Source: Gordionus sp. m RMFG-2023 (lineage: Eukaryota > Nematomorpha > Gordioida > Chordodea > Parachordodidae). From it: a stretch of DNA of 64,000 nt. Positions 43,726 through 54,496 of the stretch are shown piece after piece. The stretch spans positions 28,063,366-28,127,365 of the forward strand of contig NC_088777.1 in the NCBI RefSeq assembly GCF_954871325.1, read 5' to 3'. The translations under genes were made by a program, and so were the position numbers. Below the pieces are notes generated by a model that had not been told where the DNA came from, did not search any database, and was given only the letters and a program-made list of their open reading frames with translations. Position 1 is the stretch's first letter. Every line of letters starts with the position of its first letter.

Positions 43726-44140
43726 ATATCAACATCGATTGCAATACAAAATTATTCTCAAAAATAATAAATATACAGATGCAACTACATTTGCGGAAAT
43801 CATATAATCATGTAGTTCAACATTCACAAAGCTATATCATCACAATGTGCGTCGAATCTTTTCATGATATATAACAACTCCAATATAAGTGCAAACCTTA
43901 CTTGTGGCAGAACAAAAATGAGCAAGGCTATCACAAGTGTTTTAGTATCTGAATCATAGAGGTCAATTCTAGACGATTTGAAAGAGGGGCATCTATATGC
44001 AATTCTAACAGATGCATCAAGGGAAATATTAAAACATTTCCCTATCCTTTGCTATTTCAACAAGAATAAGAACATTTCAATAAAATTGTTAAAAATTTTT
44101 CCTCGGATAGTGAAAAATCCAACAATGTAGCTAGCCACAT

Positions 44141-47100
44141 TAGAGGTCTGCATTGGTCGGGTTTCCTGCCAGCCCGCCCACGCCCGCCCATCTTAGTGGG
44201 CGAGCGGGCGGGTAGGTAAAATTTTTTAAGAACGGGCAGGCGGGCGGGTTAAAAAAAATTTTTAACAATGGGCGGGTTAAAAAAATTAAAAATTTTTATT
44301 TTAATTAATAAAAAATTGTTCTTACGAACTTAAAAAATAAAAAAGCCTTTTTCTGTTATAACTTTTTATAAAATAAATCAACTTTTTTCTTCAATTAATA
44401 AAACTTTTTCTACAAATAAAAACAAACTTTTTTCTATAAACAAATTAAAATCTCCTTTTATGGAAATGAAATAAAACTTTTTTCTTAAATTTTTTAGATA
44501 TTGAAAATTAGAATTTCCTTTTTTGGGAATAATGAAATTACTCCATTGTATTATTTTATTTTAGTAATGATTGTTTATCTTTATATTGCCCTTTTTATTT
44601 TCATTTTTATTTTCTTATATAATATATAAATTTTATTTTTTATAACAAAATTTTAACAAAATAATATTTTTTAATTTAATTTTAAATTATGAATAAAGAA
44701 TATATAGCTAAGAAAATAAAAAATAATTTTCATAAGATAAAAAACATTGAAGATAATAATAATAAACTTAAATCGTCAATGTGGAAACAATTTAAAATTA
44801 TTTTTGATGAAAATGACAAAAAGCTAGATTGGATTCGCTGCAATGATTGCGAGTCCATCTTTAAATATAATAGCAAAAGTGGCACCTCCTTCTTCCTTCG
44901 GCATTAATGTTCATCTGCAAATTATGAAGATTTGATAGATAATAAAAAAATAACTGGATATTTTGAAAAAGACAATTCTAAATTAAACAAAACGATAAAA
45001 TCTGGTCTAATAGCGAATTTTGTAGAATATTGCGCTAGAGACATTAGGTATTTTAATTTAATAAATTATTCTTCTATCTTTTTTAGGCCATTTCAAACAG
45101 TTCAAGGACCTGAATTTATAAATATTTTACAAAGATTTGCCGACTTAGGGGCAACATATGGTAAATTGGATGTTAATATGATCATTCCTTGTGCTACAAC
45201 AGTTAGCCGCAACGTATCCAAAGTTACTGAGGATCTTAAGGAAATATTATTTCCTAAAATTATAGAAATGATAAAAAATTCCATTTGCTTATGTACTACT
45301 GATATGTGGTGTGAAGAATTTACTAAAACCGATTACATATCTCTATCAATCCATTATATACAAAATTGGAAATTAAAAAAAAAATTTCTTTTTATTTCAA
45401 AATTTCAAGATGAAAAAAAGATGGGAGAAAATATTCTTAAAAAATTTTTAAAAAATTTTTATTGGCGTTTCCCGAGAATATTTTTTCAAGCTCATCTTTG
45501 TTAATGATCAATGAGCAAATATTAAAAAAGCTTTGGAAAGGTAAATTTTTTATCAAATAAAATTTAATTATTAGGTAGATATTATTAATTTCTGAGAGAT
45601 TTTGTATACACCTAAAGAAAAAACATTCATATTTAAAGAACTATATTTTCCTTTTATTTTTTCAAATATTAGGTTTAATAGACTAAACTGTTCAGCACAT
45701 ATGCTGAACATAATACTTCGTAATACCTTCCAGTCAACTTTTATTTTAGAAAATGCTCCCGAGATTAATAATATTTTGGTAACTGCAAAATCCTTGACGA
45801 CTTATTTCAAACAAAGTGGCAACGTAAAATATCTAAGCAAGACGTTACTACAAAATATTGATATAAGATGGAATACAAAGCATAATATGCTACAAAGCAT
45901 TTATATAATGTATGATGAGATTTTTTTATTCTTACAATCTCGTGATATGACTGAAAAAATGGGATCTATGGGAAAGGTAGATTTAAAAACACTGATAGAT
46001 TATTTGGAACCATATAAAGATGCAACTAATGCTCTTGAGGGTGATTGCAGGCCTACACTACAGAACGTTCTTATATGGTAGGAAAATTAATATTTTGGGA
46101 TTTATGCCCATTTTTTCTTTATTTATAAAAAAATTAGATATAATCTTCTAAATGAGCATAATGAAATAATATGAATATAATGGAGAGAAAAACAAAATGC
46201 GAAAAAGAAATAGATATAATAAAGAAAAGAGCTAAAGATTTTATTTTAAAAATTTAAAATTCATATGCTCCATAAAGTTTCAACATTTTTAATACCAAAG
46301 TTCCGACAAATGAAGATGTTGTCGTCGGAAGAAATTAATGAAGTAAAAAAACATATTGAAAACTTGTTAGATTTGATTTGCAAAGAAGAATGTAACATCG
46401 ACGTAGATGAAAATTTGATTTTACCCATTTCCCCAAAAGCAAAGAGAATCCAATTAAAAGGTATTAATAAATTATAAATTCGTTTAGCTACTTATTAAAT
46501 GTAATATTTGAAATAAATAGCATCCACATCAAAATTAAACCCCAACAGATGGGAGGATGAGGTTGTTACTGAATAGTACATGACATAACAAAATATTTAA
46601 ATCTTAAAGTAACCATTTTTGATAAGTATAATTTAGCATAATTTTAAGATGCATATATTACAATTAATATAAATTTAAATTACTTTTATAAATTTATTAT
46701 TATTGGTTCACTTTTATTTCAAGATTTCAATTGAGGAAGAGGATATACTTTAAAAGGATGTCCTACTTTGGTGGAAACGACAAGAAAAAGATTTGCCAAA
46801 GCTATCAAGATTAGCAAGAAAAATATTAGCAATTCCTGCAAAGTCCTACTTCTGAAAGAGGATTTAGCATTGCCGGAAGGTTTTTAGAACAAAGAAGAAC
46901 GTGTTTGAATCCCGAAAATGTGGATTCATTATTATTTTTGCATTATAATTATTTATAATATTTATTTTATATTTATATTTTATAAATATTTTATTTAAAT
47001 AAATTATCCATAATATAAATTGTATATTTTTAAGCTTAATATAGGAGATGTAATGTTGAAACTATTTTAATTAGATGCTTAAAATAGCGGGCTTGGGTAA

Positions 47101-47326
47101 AAAAATTTTCATAAATAATGGGCTGGCGGGTAAAAAATTTCTGATAATGGGTGGGCGGGCAATAAATTTTAATGGGCGGGCGGGTAAAAATTTTAGATTA
47201 ATGGGAGAGCGGGCGGGTATATTTTTTTTGAAAACTATGGGCGGGCTGGGCGGGCGGGTTAAAAATTTTTTTAAGCATTGAGTGGGCAGGCATATTATCC
47301 AAAAACCTGCCCAATGCAGACCTCTA
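44141..47326 (+). mobile_element. hAT element with TAGAGGTCTGCATTGG ends
   Basis: 3186 bp with a perfect 8-bp duplication AGCCACAT (44133-44140, 47327-47334). Left end TAGAGGTCTGCATTGG, right end CCAATGCAGACCTCTA, a 16-bp inverted pair. Both subterminal regions are packed with GGCGGGCGGGT words (left: GGCGAGCGGGCGGGTAGG; right: five GGCGGGCGGGTAAAAATTTT-like units). These ends resemble those of the MITE at 124-467 (TAGAGATCTGCA), so the two belong to related families. It encodes a transposase at 44689-46960. Confidence 0.9.
44689..46960 (+). pseudogene. hAT transposase with BED finger
   Basis: Starts MNKEYIAKKIKNNFHKIKNI at 44689, with an upstream region free of other starts. BED finger: WIRCNDCESIFKYNSKSGTS then FFLRH, with a stop (TAA) where the family has Lys before the last Cys (44905). 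Then FIANILQRFADLG-like (read FINILQRFADLGATYGKL), SICLCTTDMWCEEFTKTDY with the first Asp (about 45285), a frame break near 45490-45600, LNCSAHMLNIILRNTF (about 45685), TYFKQSGNVKYL and DIRWNTKHNMLQ (about 45862), a gap, then HKVSTFLIPKFRQM (about 46266), and the dimerisation block SERGFSIAGRFLEQRRTCLN (about 46850-46915), ending in LLFLHYNYL. The gene is broken by the stop and about three frame changes. Confidence 0.75.
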
Positions 47327-47438
47327 AGCCACATAATGGTAAATATAGCTGATTCAGGGTTATCAATGATTTACATGTCAGCTTTCTGCTCTGATAATGC
47401 CTCTGTAAATTTTGGCAAAAACCAAAGTTACCGAATTG

Positions 47439-49700
47439 CAGGGTTGGGCAAATTTTCAGAAAATTATATTCGGATACAGATACTTTATAAAATTTTGTAT
47501 TTAAGATACAAAATACTTTAGAAAAATTTCAATAAGATATAAGATACAAGATACTTGTATTTTTTAAAAAACTTTAAATAGTCAAAATCAAAATGTATAA
47601 AGCTTTATTTTCTTATCTATAATATAAATTTATAAAAAAATATTTAAAATAAATTGTAGAAAATAACAAATTTATTATAAAAGATAATGCGATATTCCAT
47701 TTAATAATTATATAATTAGTAAATAATAATAAATCAGCATCATAAATCAGCATTATTTTTTAATATTATTAATTTTTCAAATAATTTATCGTTCAATCTT
47801 TGACGATTTGGTCTATTAACCATATTAGCAAAGCTAAATTTCAACGGGGGCTGAGGAGGGTAATATTGTGTTAAATAAATATTTCTTTTATATATTATAA
47901 CTATTTAACATATTTATACTCCGCCTGTCATCTTTCATATAATTTAGGACCTCTATTTCAATATCATTTATTGAATTATTAGAATTGGATGTGGTACTTT
48001 TAAAGCAAAATTAATCAACATCTTCATCAATTGAAGATTTTGTTGAAGTATTAATTTCAATATTATTTTTAAAAACAATTAAAACTTCATGTAATAACAA
48101 ATCCTGAAGGTATTTTTTTTCTTTTCATCATCAATCCAACCATTTTTAAAATAGGGAAGAGAAATAGTTGCCAAAAATGCACTTTTAAAATTGTTATCAA
48201 AATCATATATATTTTTAAATCTTTTATTTAAAGAATTTTCTATGGCAATAGCTAATGGTTTGCAAAATTATTGGTTTGAATTGAATTTGTATATTTTTTT
48301 AACGACATTTTAAATTGGAGCTGATTCTCCATAATAGCAGTTAATTTCACTCTGTATTTTGTCAATGGCTATAGCCAATGGGGCCATTATATTGCAATGT
48401 TCTTCTAAATATTGAATTTCAATATCTCTTAATTTAGGAAATTCTAATTTTTGACATAATTTAGGAAGTTCGCCTTTAAATTTTAATAAACTATGAAGAC
48501 TATCATACAAATTATTCCATCTAGTGCAACAAGGTGTAACTAATTGTTTTCCTAAAACTGCTTTGATAAGTTCTGCAGTTTTAGGCCTATTATTTTCATT
48601 CCATAGCTTAGTACATTTAGCTATTGCAGAATGATGAATTTTAGAAATGTTAGGTAGCTCTCTCGACTGTTGTGGCAATTAGACCTATCGTATGGCGCAA
48701 ACAACGAATGTGTTGAGGCAATGTTATTGAGGCTTCTTTAGACCTTTAAATAAACAAATAAATAATTTTATTTGAATAAAATTTTTTTACTAAATTTACA
48801 ATATCATAATAAATTTTAAAGAAGTATTAAATAATACTTTCAATGATTTCGAATTCTATACATTCATCATCATTGATGTCAAAGTCATTCTCCACAGCTT
48901 CTATAGAATATCCAAACTCCTTGAAAGCTTTCTTAAAGTTAAAGCCGTTATCTGTAACAGTTGCTATAACTTTTTCGTCAATACCAAAGTCACGATGAAT
49001 TTCATGAACTAATTCTGCTATTTTATCATAGGTGTGGTTTCCTTAAAATATTCTCACAACAAGGGCCCGAGATTGTCTTTGTAAATTATCACTTGAGAGC
49101 TTATTTAAATATTTATTTAATTGAATTTATAAATAAAATAGCATATTATTTCATTACCCAGTGACAAGTCATTCCAAAAAAGCTTCTAGTCTTAGTAGAC
49201 CAAATATCTGAAGTAGTGCAGATGTATGTCTGAGCTTTCAATAACTGTTTTAAATTATCAGTTTCATGTATGAAGCTTTCATCAATTTTTCTTTGCAAAG
49301 ATCTTCGAGAAAAAATTTTAATTGGATTTCCAATACAGGATAATATTTCTAATAAATTGACAAGTAGAAGAAATAAGGATAAGAGAAAAAAAATTGAATT
49401 TACCTTCCATCATTTTGACAAATTCCTTTTGCTCAACTATGGATAATGGATGCATTCCTTTTACAACAAATGAAGTTAATAAATTATTAAATTTATCTTG
49501 AGATATTTTTTTCTTATTATCATTTGAAAATTCTAATTTTTTTTGAGTTAATAATGTAGTTTTCACTATTTCTTTTTGTTTTTTCTGTTTGTGTGATATT
49601 TTATGATGGGTCATATAATTTTTATATGATTCCAGATGACGTCTCTATAAGTGAAACAAATAATAAAATATTTTATATTAGATATTTACTAATTTTTTTG
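47439..49700 (-). mobile_element. hAT element (CAGGGTTGGGC family), left end and gene
   Basis: Begins CAGGGTTGGGCAAATTTTC, directly after CCGAATTG in the preceding hAT copy; that word would be its 8-bp target duplication. The subterminal region repeats AGATAC words (GGATACAGATACTTT, AAGATACAAGATACTTG). A minus-strand transposase follows (47745-49660). I could not find the matching right end, so the limit given is simply where the coding region ends. A sibling element starts at 54497. Confidence 0.7.
47745..49660 (-). pseudogene. hAT transposase with short introns
   Basis: Minus-strand order: RRHLESYKNYMTHHKISH (end of a BED-type finger, about 49640), FVVKGMHPLSIVEQKEFVKM (about 49420-49480), a region around 49200 with catalytic-domain remnants, CTKLWNENNRPKTAELIKAV (about 48600), VTPCCTRWNNLYDSLHSLL (about 48520), HCNIMAPLAIAIDKIQSE (about 48360-48410), and a dimerisation block SSAPVE..FSFANMVNRPNRQRLND with EKLIILKNNAD (about 47750-47880). 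A+T-rich gaps near 48740-48840, 49090-49155 and 49330-49400 have intron-like borders. Family-wide landmarks are all present in order, with at least three frame disruptions. Confidence 0.7.
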
Positions 49701-50350
49701 TAAAAAATTCTACTTTTAATGATAAAATTAGATGAAAAATATTTTATATTAAATATTTACTAATTTTTTTGTAAAAAATTCTACTTTTAATGATAAAATT
49801 AGATGAAATATATTTATATTAAAATATTTATGAAACTTTTGTCTTATTTATAAATAATAATTAATACCCATTAAAATTTTATAAATAATTTTTGTAAAAT
49901 CATTAAAAAATACATTTGTAAGAATTTTTTTAAAAATAATTTTTTAAAAAATTATATATTTTAAGCATATATGTAAAAAAAAACATGCTAAGTACTATCT
50001 ATCATATAAAAATGGTGCCCCAAATATTTGGATTATATTTTGGCCTAGTGTTCAAATTAACAACCTCTTTTTTTATCAATATTAGTTTCCTTATTCATTT
50101 CATAAATGATTTTTATCAATAATATGAAAATTGATTTTAAAATATTTCTAAATTTAGCAACAGATATGGAATATGAAATGATAATGAATATGATTATAAA
50201 TGTGATTCATTTTTGTTATATATTCAAATTTGGACAATTCAATTTATATTTGTACTGTTATTACAATCCAATTTATTCAAATTATATTTTTATTTTAGTT
50301 ATAATTTTATTTTATATGTTAACCTTTTTGTCTAATTTTAATTTGTAAAA
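49700..50350. other. A+T-rich stretch between hAT and LTR element
   Basis: Contains a direct repeat: TATTAGATATTTACTAATTT and TGTAAAAAATTCTACTTTTA at about 49677-49745 recur at 49746-49810. The small open frame at 50106-50348 is Tyr/Ile/Phe-rich low-complexity and is not taken as a gene. No element border can be called. Confidence 0.4.
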
Positions 50351-50848
50351 AATGTTATATATTTTTTATACTCTACGTAAAATTGTTTTTCTCTTCATGA
50401 TGCTCCGTTGGCAAAAAAAACTCGCCACCACGTAAATATTTTTTTAGAAATTTTTCTTTTAAAAAAAAATTTTTTTCGAAATGTAAATATGAATAATAAA
50501 AAATTATAAAATGAAACAAATAAATTCTATATAAAGAAGGGGAAAAAAGGGTAAAAATCATTTTAAAGTTATTTCCATTATGTTTTCATTCAAACTCATT
50601 AATATTCCCTGGGAAATTTCTATTTATGATATACTGTTTGAATTAACTTATAATTGGTTCAAGGATACTTGGTAGTGATGACATCATGTTTGAATTTGTG
50701 AGCCTTAAAGAAATGGTCAACTATTTTGAACTACTGAATGGGAAGTTTTACCTATATAAGGATTCGGAGTTTATTCAACTCCATTGTGTTTTTGTAAAAA
50801 TATAAAGTGTTATAATTTCTAAATATGTATACGAAATATTAATAAAAC

Positions 50849-51800
50849 ATGGATATTAAACCAGAATTAATATATAAAATTCCAAAATTGGTTGGACCAC
50901 TCACTGAGATTTACTTAGACAGAATATTAAGTTATTTTTCGACCAGCACATTACCGGACTCTATTAAAATAAATACTTTGCTTAATAATTTATCAGACGA
51001 GGTCTTTGACAATATTAAATCGATTTGCTCCGATACCGACATATTAGATCTTAAGATAGTAACTAAAAAATTAACTTACCTTTTACCTGTACAAGATAAA
51101 AACATTTTGATAAACAAATTTAACTTATTACAGCAGAACTCGAGTGAGAATTTCATGCAATGGTACATAAGAGTATCGAAACTGCATAAAAAATGAAATT
51201 TTTCGGACGACAGTAGATTAAAAGAGAAATTACGTACATCTACCTTAAATGACAAAATAAAATATTAATTTTGTAAAAATATTAATTTAACCTTAAATGA
51301 AATGGTAGAGCTAGGAATTAAATTAGATAGTATCAATGATAAATCAGATGTTGATAACATAAGTTATATGAATAAGGATAAAAAGTCTGATAAAGATAAA
51401 AACTTTAACAATAGAAATAGAAATGACAATAATTATTTTAGACCTGATAATAATTTTAGAAATAATTATGATAATAGAAATAGGAATTACAACAATAATT
51501 TTAGATACAATGATAGGAATTACGGTAATAATAATTCGAGATACCACGATAATTATAACAACTATAACTACAATAACTATCGCTACAACAATAACAATCA
51601 ATCTAATTATGGTAGAAATAATACACGGCATGATAATAATCAAAGAAAACAGATCCAATACGGTGACGGAAATCGTAACATATACCAATCTTATAACAAC
51701 AATTCAAATAATTATAGAGGTAGTGACAATAATCAGAGAAGGCAAATACAATATAACAACAACAAATAATTATAGAGGTAGCGACAACAATAATAGAAAG
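50849..51800 (+). pseudogene. gag region with Asn/Arg/Tyr-rich tail (Ty3/gypsy fossil)
   Basis: Opens MDIKPELIYKIPKLVGPLTE with a helical Gag-like part up to about 51280. It then becomes a striking low-complexity tail (about 51390-51790) of Asn, Arg, Tyr and Asp: RNRNDNNYFRPDNNFRNNYD and NNYNYNNYRYNNNNQSNYGR. Two repeats of NYRGSDNN.R.QIQYNNN close it. I see no CCHC knuckle. The tail may replace it as the RNA-binding part. Confidence 0.7.
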
Positions 51801-52129
51801 CAAATACAATACAACAACAATGATTATAATATGAATATTGAAGAAATTATTGAAGAGAAAGTCGACTCTACAAAAAATAAAGATGATAACGATTTCAATG
51901 TTAACAACTTATCTGGGGACATGCTCAATGACAAAGATAATGCATTTATGACTACTTTAAAAGTGAACGATATTGTTACATGTATGCAAGTCGACATAGG
52001 CTCAAAACATACTATTATACTTCATGGTCTGGCTAAATAACTTGGTATTAGAGATGTTAAGAAATCCGAGTTACAACTTACCGCTTATGACGGAAATTTA
52101 ATCAAGATCATGCCCAACATAAAATTATA

Positions 52130-52880
52130 CCGCCTAGACGTATTCCTTATTCAAAAATTGATCTTGTTAGCAATGAACTTAAAAAATGGATACATGATAA
52201 AATTATTGAGCCGGTGAATGATGTCCGATGGGCAAGTCCTGTTACCGATGTCTACAAAGATGATGGGAGCATTAGGCTTTGTGCTGATTTTAAGGACACT
52301 GTAAACCCAGCTCTAGAAGATATCAGATACCCTCTACCACGAATCAATGATCTAATAGCTAAATTTTCAGAAGGAAAGTAATTTACGAAGATTGACTTTA
52401 AAAATGCTTTTTTACAGATCCCATTGATAAAAGTTGCAGAAATATTTTAACCATATCTACGCACAAGGGATATTACCAATTTACTAGATTTCCTTTTTGG
52501 CTTAAGACCTCATCTGCAATTTTTCAACAGATCATGGATCAAATCTTCGGTGACATGGATGACATCATATTTTATATTGATGATTTATTTATAACTGGAA
52601 AAAACGATGAAGCCCATCTTAACAACATAAAAAAAGTGTTTGATAGAATATCATCGTTTGGGCTAATACCTAACTTCAAAAGTGTGTTCATTAAAAACAA
52701 AGTGAGGTTCCTGGGTCATGATATTGACGCCAAGGGGATTCATGCTAATCACGACAAAATTGAAGCAATAATTAATATGCCAGAACCAAAATCAGCTGCT
52801 GAATTATCAACATTTCTGGGAATGGCTGGCTACTATAGAAAATTTTTGAACAATTTTGCAGAAATAGCCGATCCTCTGTA
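52130..52880 (+). pseudogene. Reverse transcriptase region (Ty3/gypsy fossil)
   Basis: Blocks in order: WIHDKIIEPVNDVRWASPVT, GSIRLCADFKD, DIRYPLPRINDLIAKF, FTKIDFKNAFLQIPL (first catalytic Asp), FTRFPFWLKTSSAIFQQIMD, and DIIFYIDDLFITGK (YxDD-type motif, about 52563-52605). The thumb follows with VRFLGHDIDAKG and ELSTFLGMAGYYRKFL. All are standard Ty3/gypsy blocks. Confidence 0.9.
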
Positions 52881-52959
52881 TAAGATTGTCAACAAAGAAA
52901 AATGGGCTTGGAACCTAGAACACTCTAAAAGTTTTAATGATCTTAAGAAGTTGATTAGT

Positions 52960-53365
52960 CTCAAACTTGCTTTGACATATTTTAACCCTGAATTACCTAT
53001 AGGGATAGCCACTGACGCATCGAAATGTGGTTTAGGAGCTGTTTTATTTCATACTGAAAAAGATGGTAAAGAAAAACCTATAGCTTTCGCGTCAAGAACT
53101 TTATTAAAATCCGAAATGAACTATACCAATATTTAGCGTGAGGCTCTCGCTATTATGTTCGCTATAAGGAGGTTCCAGGAATACTTAATTGGCACAAAAT
53201 TTACAATTATTACTGACCATAAACCTCTAGTTCACATCTTTACCAAGGGTCTTAAGGATAATAGCATTATGTCCTTAAGACTCCAGAAGTGGAATATTAC
53301 ATTAGGAGGATATGATTTTAATATAAAGTATAAAACCGGTAAATATAATGTTGTTCCTGATTGTC
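52960..53365 (+). pseudogene. RNase H region (Ty3/gypsy fossil)
   Basis: PIGIATDASKCGLGAVLFH (first Asp), KPIAFASRTLLKSEMNY followed by the E-A-L-A block, FTIITDHKPLVHIF (TDHKPL), and LQKWNITLGGYDFNIKY. Order and spacing are normal for the family. Confidence 0.85.
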
Positions 53366-53569
53366 TCTTACCACAAGAATGTCATGATGAAGCTGTTGAA
53401 AATATCACTATAATAAATGAATATGGGGATTTACCTATTAATTTTAATCAAATTCGTGATGAAACTTTGAAAGATATTGAATTAAAACAAGTCATAAATG
53501 ATATTAAGAACAACAGGCCTATAATGAATAATATTAAAAACATTGATTTTGAATTGAGTATAATTAAGG

Positions 53570-54480
53570 ATTGTCTTTACAAAAGCAAAGAATCATAATT
53601 CCGTCTTCTATGAGAAAAAATATACTACAGTCATTACATGAAGGTCTCTTGGGAGCAGGAAAAATCAAATCCTTAGCCAAAGATAACATGTGGTGGCCTG
53701 GTATAAACAATGACATAGTAATGGAAGTGAAAGGTTGTGACGATTATAACATATATCATCATAATCCTATAAAGATACAAAAACCCTGGGTTTCGGCAAC
53801 CAAACATTTGAAAGGATACACATAGATTATGCCGGTCCGTTCTTCACAAAAAATTGGTTGATAATAGTCGATGCCTACGGCAAATTTCCAAATATTATTC
53901 CTGTTAAAAATATTACGACTTATATTACTTTAAAAGAAATTTTTAAAACTATTTAGCTATATGGAATACCTGAAACTATAGTTACTGATTACGGCACTAA
54001 CTTTACGAGTAACGATTTTGAAAAATTTTGCAACAATTATGGTATCAAACATGTGCTCACATCTGCTTATAACCAGCAATCCAATGGCCAGGTAGAACGC
54101 ATGGTGAGAACGTTCAAAACATATGAAGAGGAATATTAAAATTGACCTAGATATCGCACTTGGCAAATTTTTATTTAATTACAGAAATACGCGTAATGAT
54201 ACTACAGGAGTTACACCATCTCAGAGAATGTTTAATCGAGATATTAGAATTAAATGGGACTTATTAAAACCGCTGGAGGAGAAGGAAAATAAAATAAACG
54301 TTACTTTACCACGAAATAGAATCTTTAACGTAGGAGATTTTGTTTGGTACAAAGTACAAGGTGATGATAAATGGTGCAAAGGTATGATCACACATAAAGA
54401 AAGTGACATGATGTTCCAAATTAAGACAGAGAAAGGTATTTTGAGGAGACATTTAGATCAAATAAGAATTAGAAACTGTT
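53570..54480 (+). pseudogene. Integrase region (Ty3/gypsy fossil)
   Basis: LHEGLLGAGKIKSLAKDNMW (H..G zinc half), C-D-D-Y in place of a C..C pair, IDYAGPFFTKNW with the first catalytic Asp (about 53825), IVTDYGTNFTSNDFEKFC with the second (about 53975), SAYNQQSNGQVERMVRTF with the catalytic Glu (about 54063), and the tail FNVGDFVWYKVQGDDKWCKG (about 54330). A normal Ty3/gypsy integrase layout in a broken element. Confidence 0.85.
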
Positions 54481-54496
54481 TTAGCACAATTATTAA

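Larger units (their letters stand above)
40215..47438 (+). mobile_element. hAT copy (CAGGGTTGCC family) carrying two inserted hATs
   Basis: Starts CAGGGTTGCCATGTC in the right arm of element B. Its own sequence is found in three pieces: 40215-40557, 43734-44140 and 47335-47438 (duplications excluded). They match the copies at 7053 and 23496 in order, e.g. ATGCAATTCTAACAGATGCA (about 43998) and AGGGTTATCAATGATTTACA (47355). At 47439 the copy is entered by another hAT and does not visibly resume inside the window. The transposase part is decayed: a SAFCSDNASVNFGKNQS stretch remains near 47380. Confidence 0.8.
50350..54496 (+). mobile_element. Ty3/gypsy LTR element, fossil, incomplete ends
   Basis: Parts in order: a leader with a TATA-like CTATATAAGGATTCGG at about 50753, gag (50849-51800), protease remnant (about 51990-52040), RT (about 52130-52870), RNase H (52960-53360), integrase (53570-54480). 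No LTR pair was found: the right side ends where a hAT begins (54497), and the left border is a guess. The coding sequence is broken in several places but long stretches stay open, so it is of middle age. It lies between two sibling hATs. Confidence 0.8.

Noticed and set aside
50106-50348. Hydrophobic 80-codon frame as a small membrane protein.
   Set aside because: Composition follows the A+T-rich background (Ile, Asn, Tyr, Phe); no start context, homology or neighbour supports it.
51344-52040. Ile/Thr-rich frames on both strands overlapping the Asn-rich gag tail.
   Set aside because: They are other-frame readings of the AAT/ATA/AAC-rich repeat tract.
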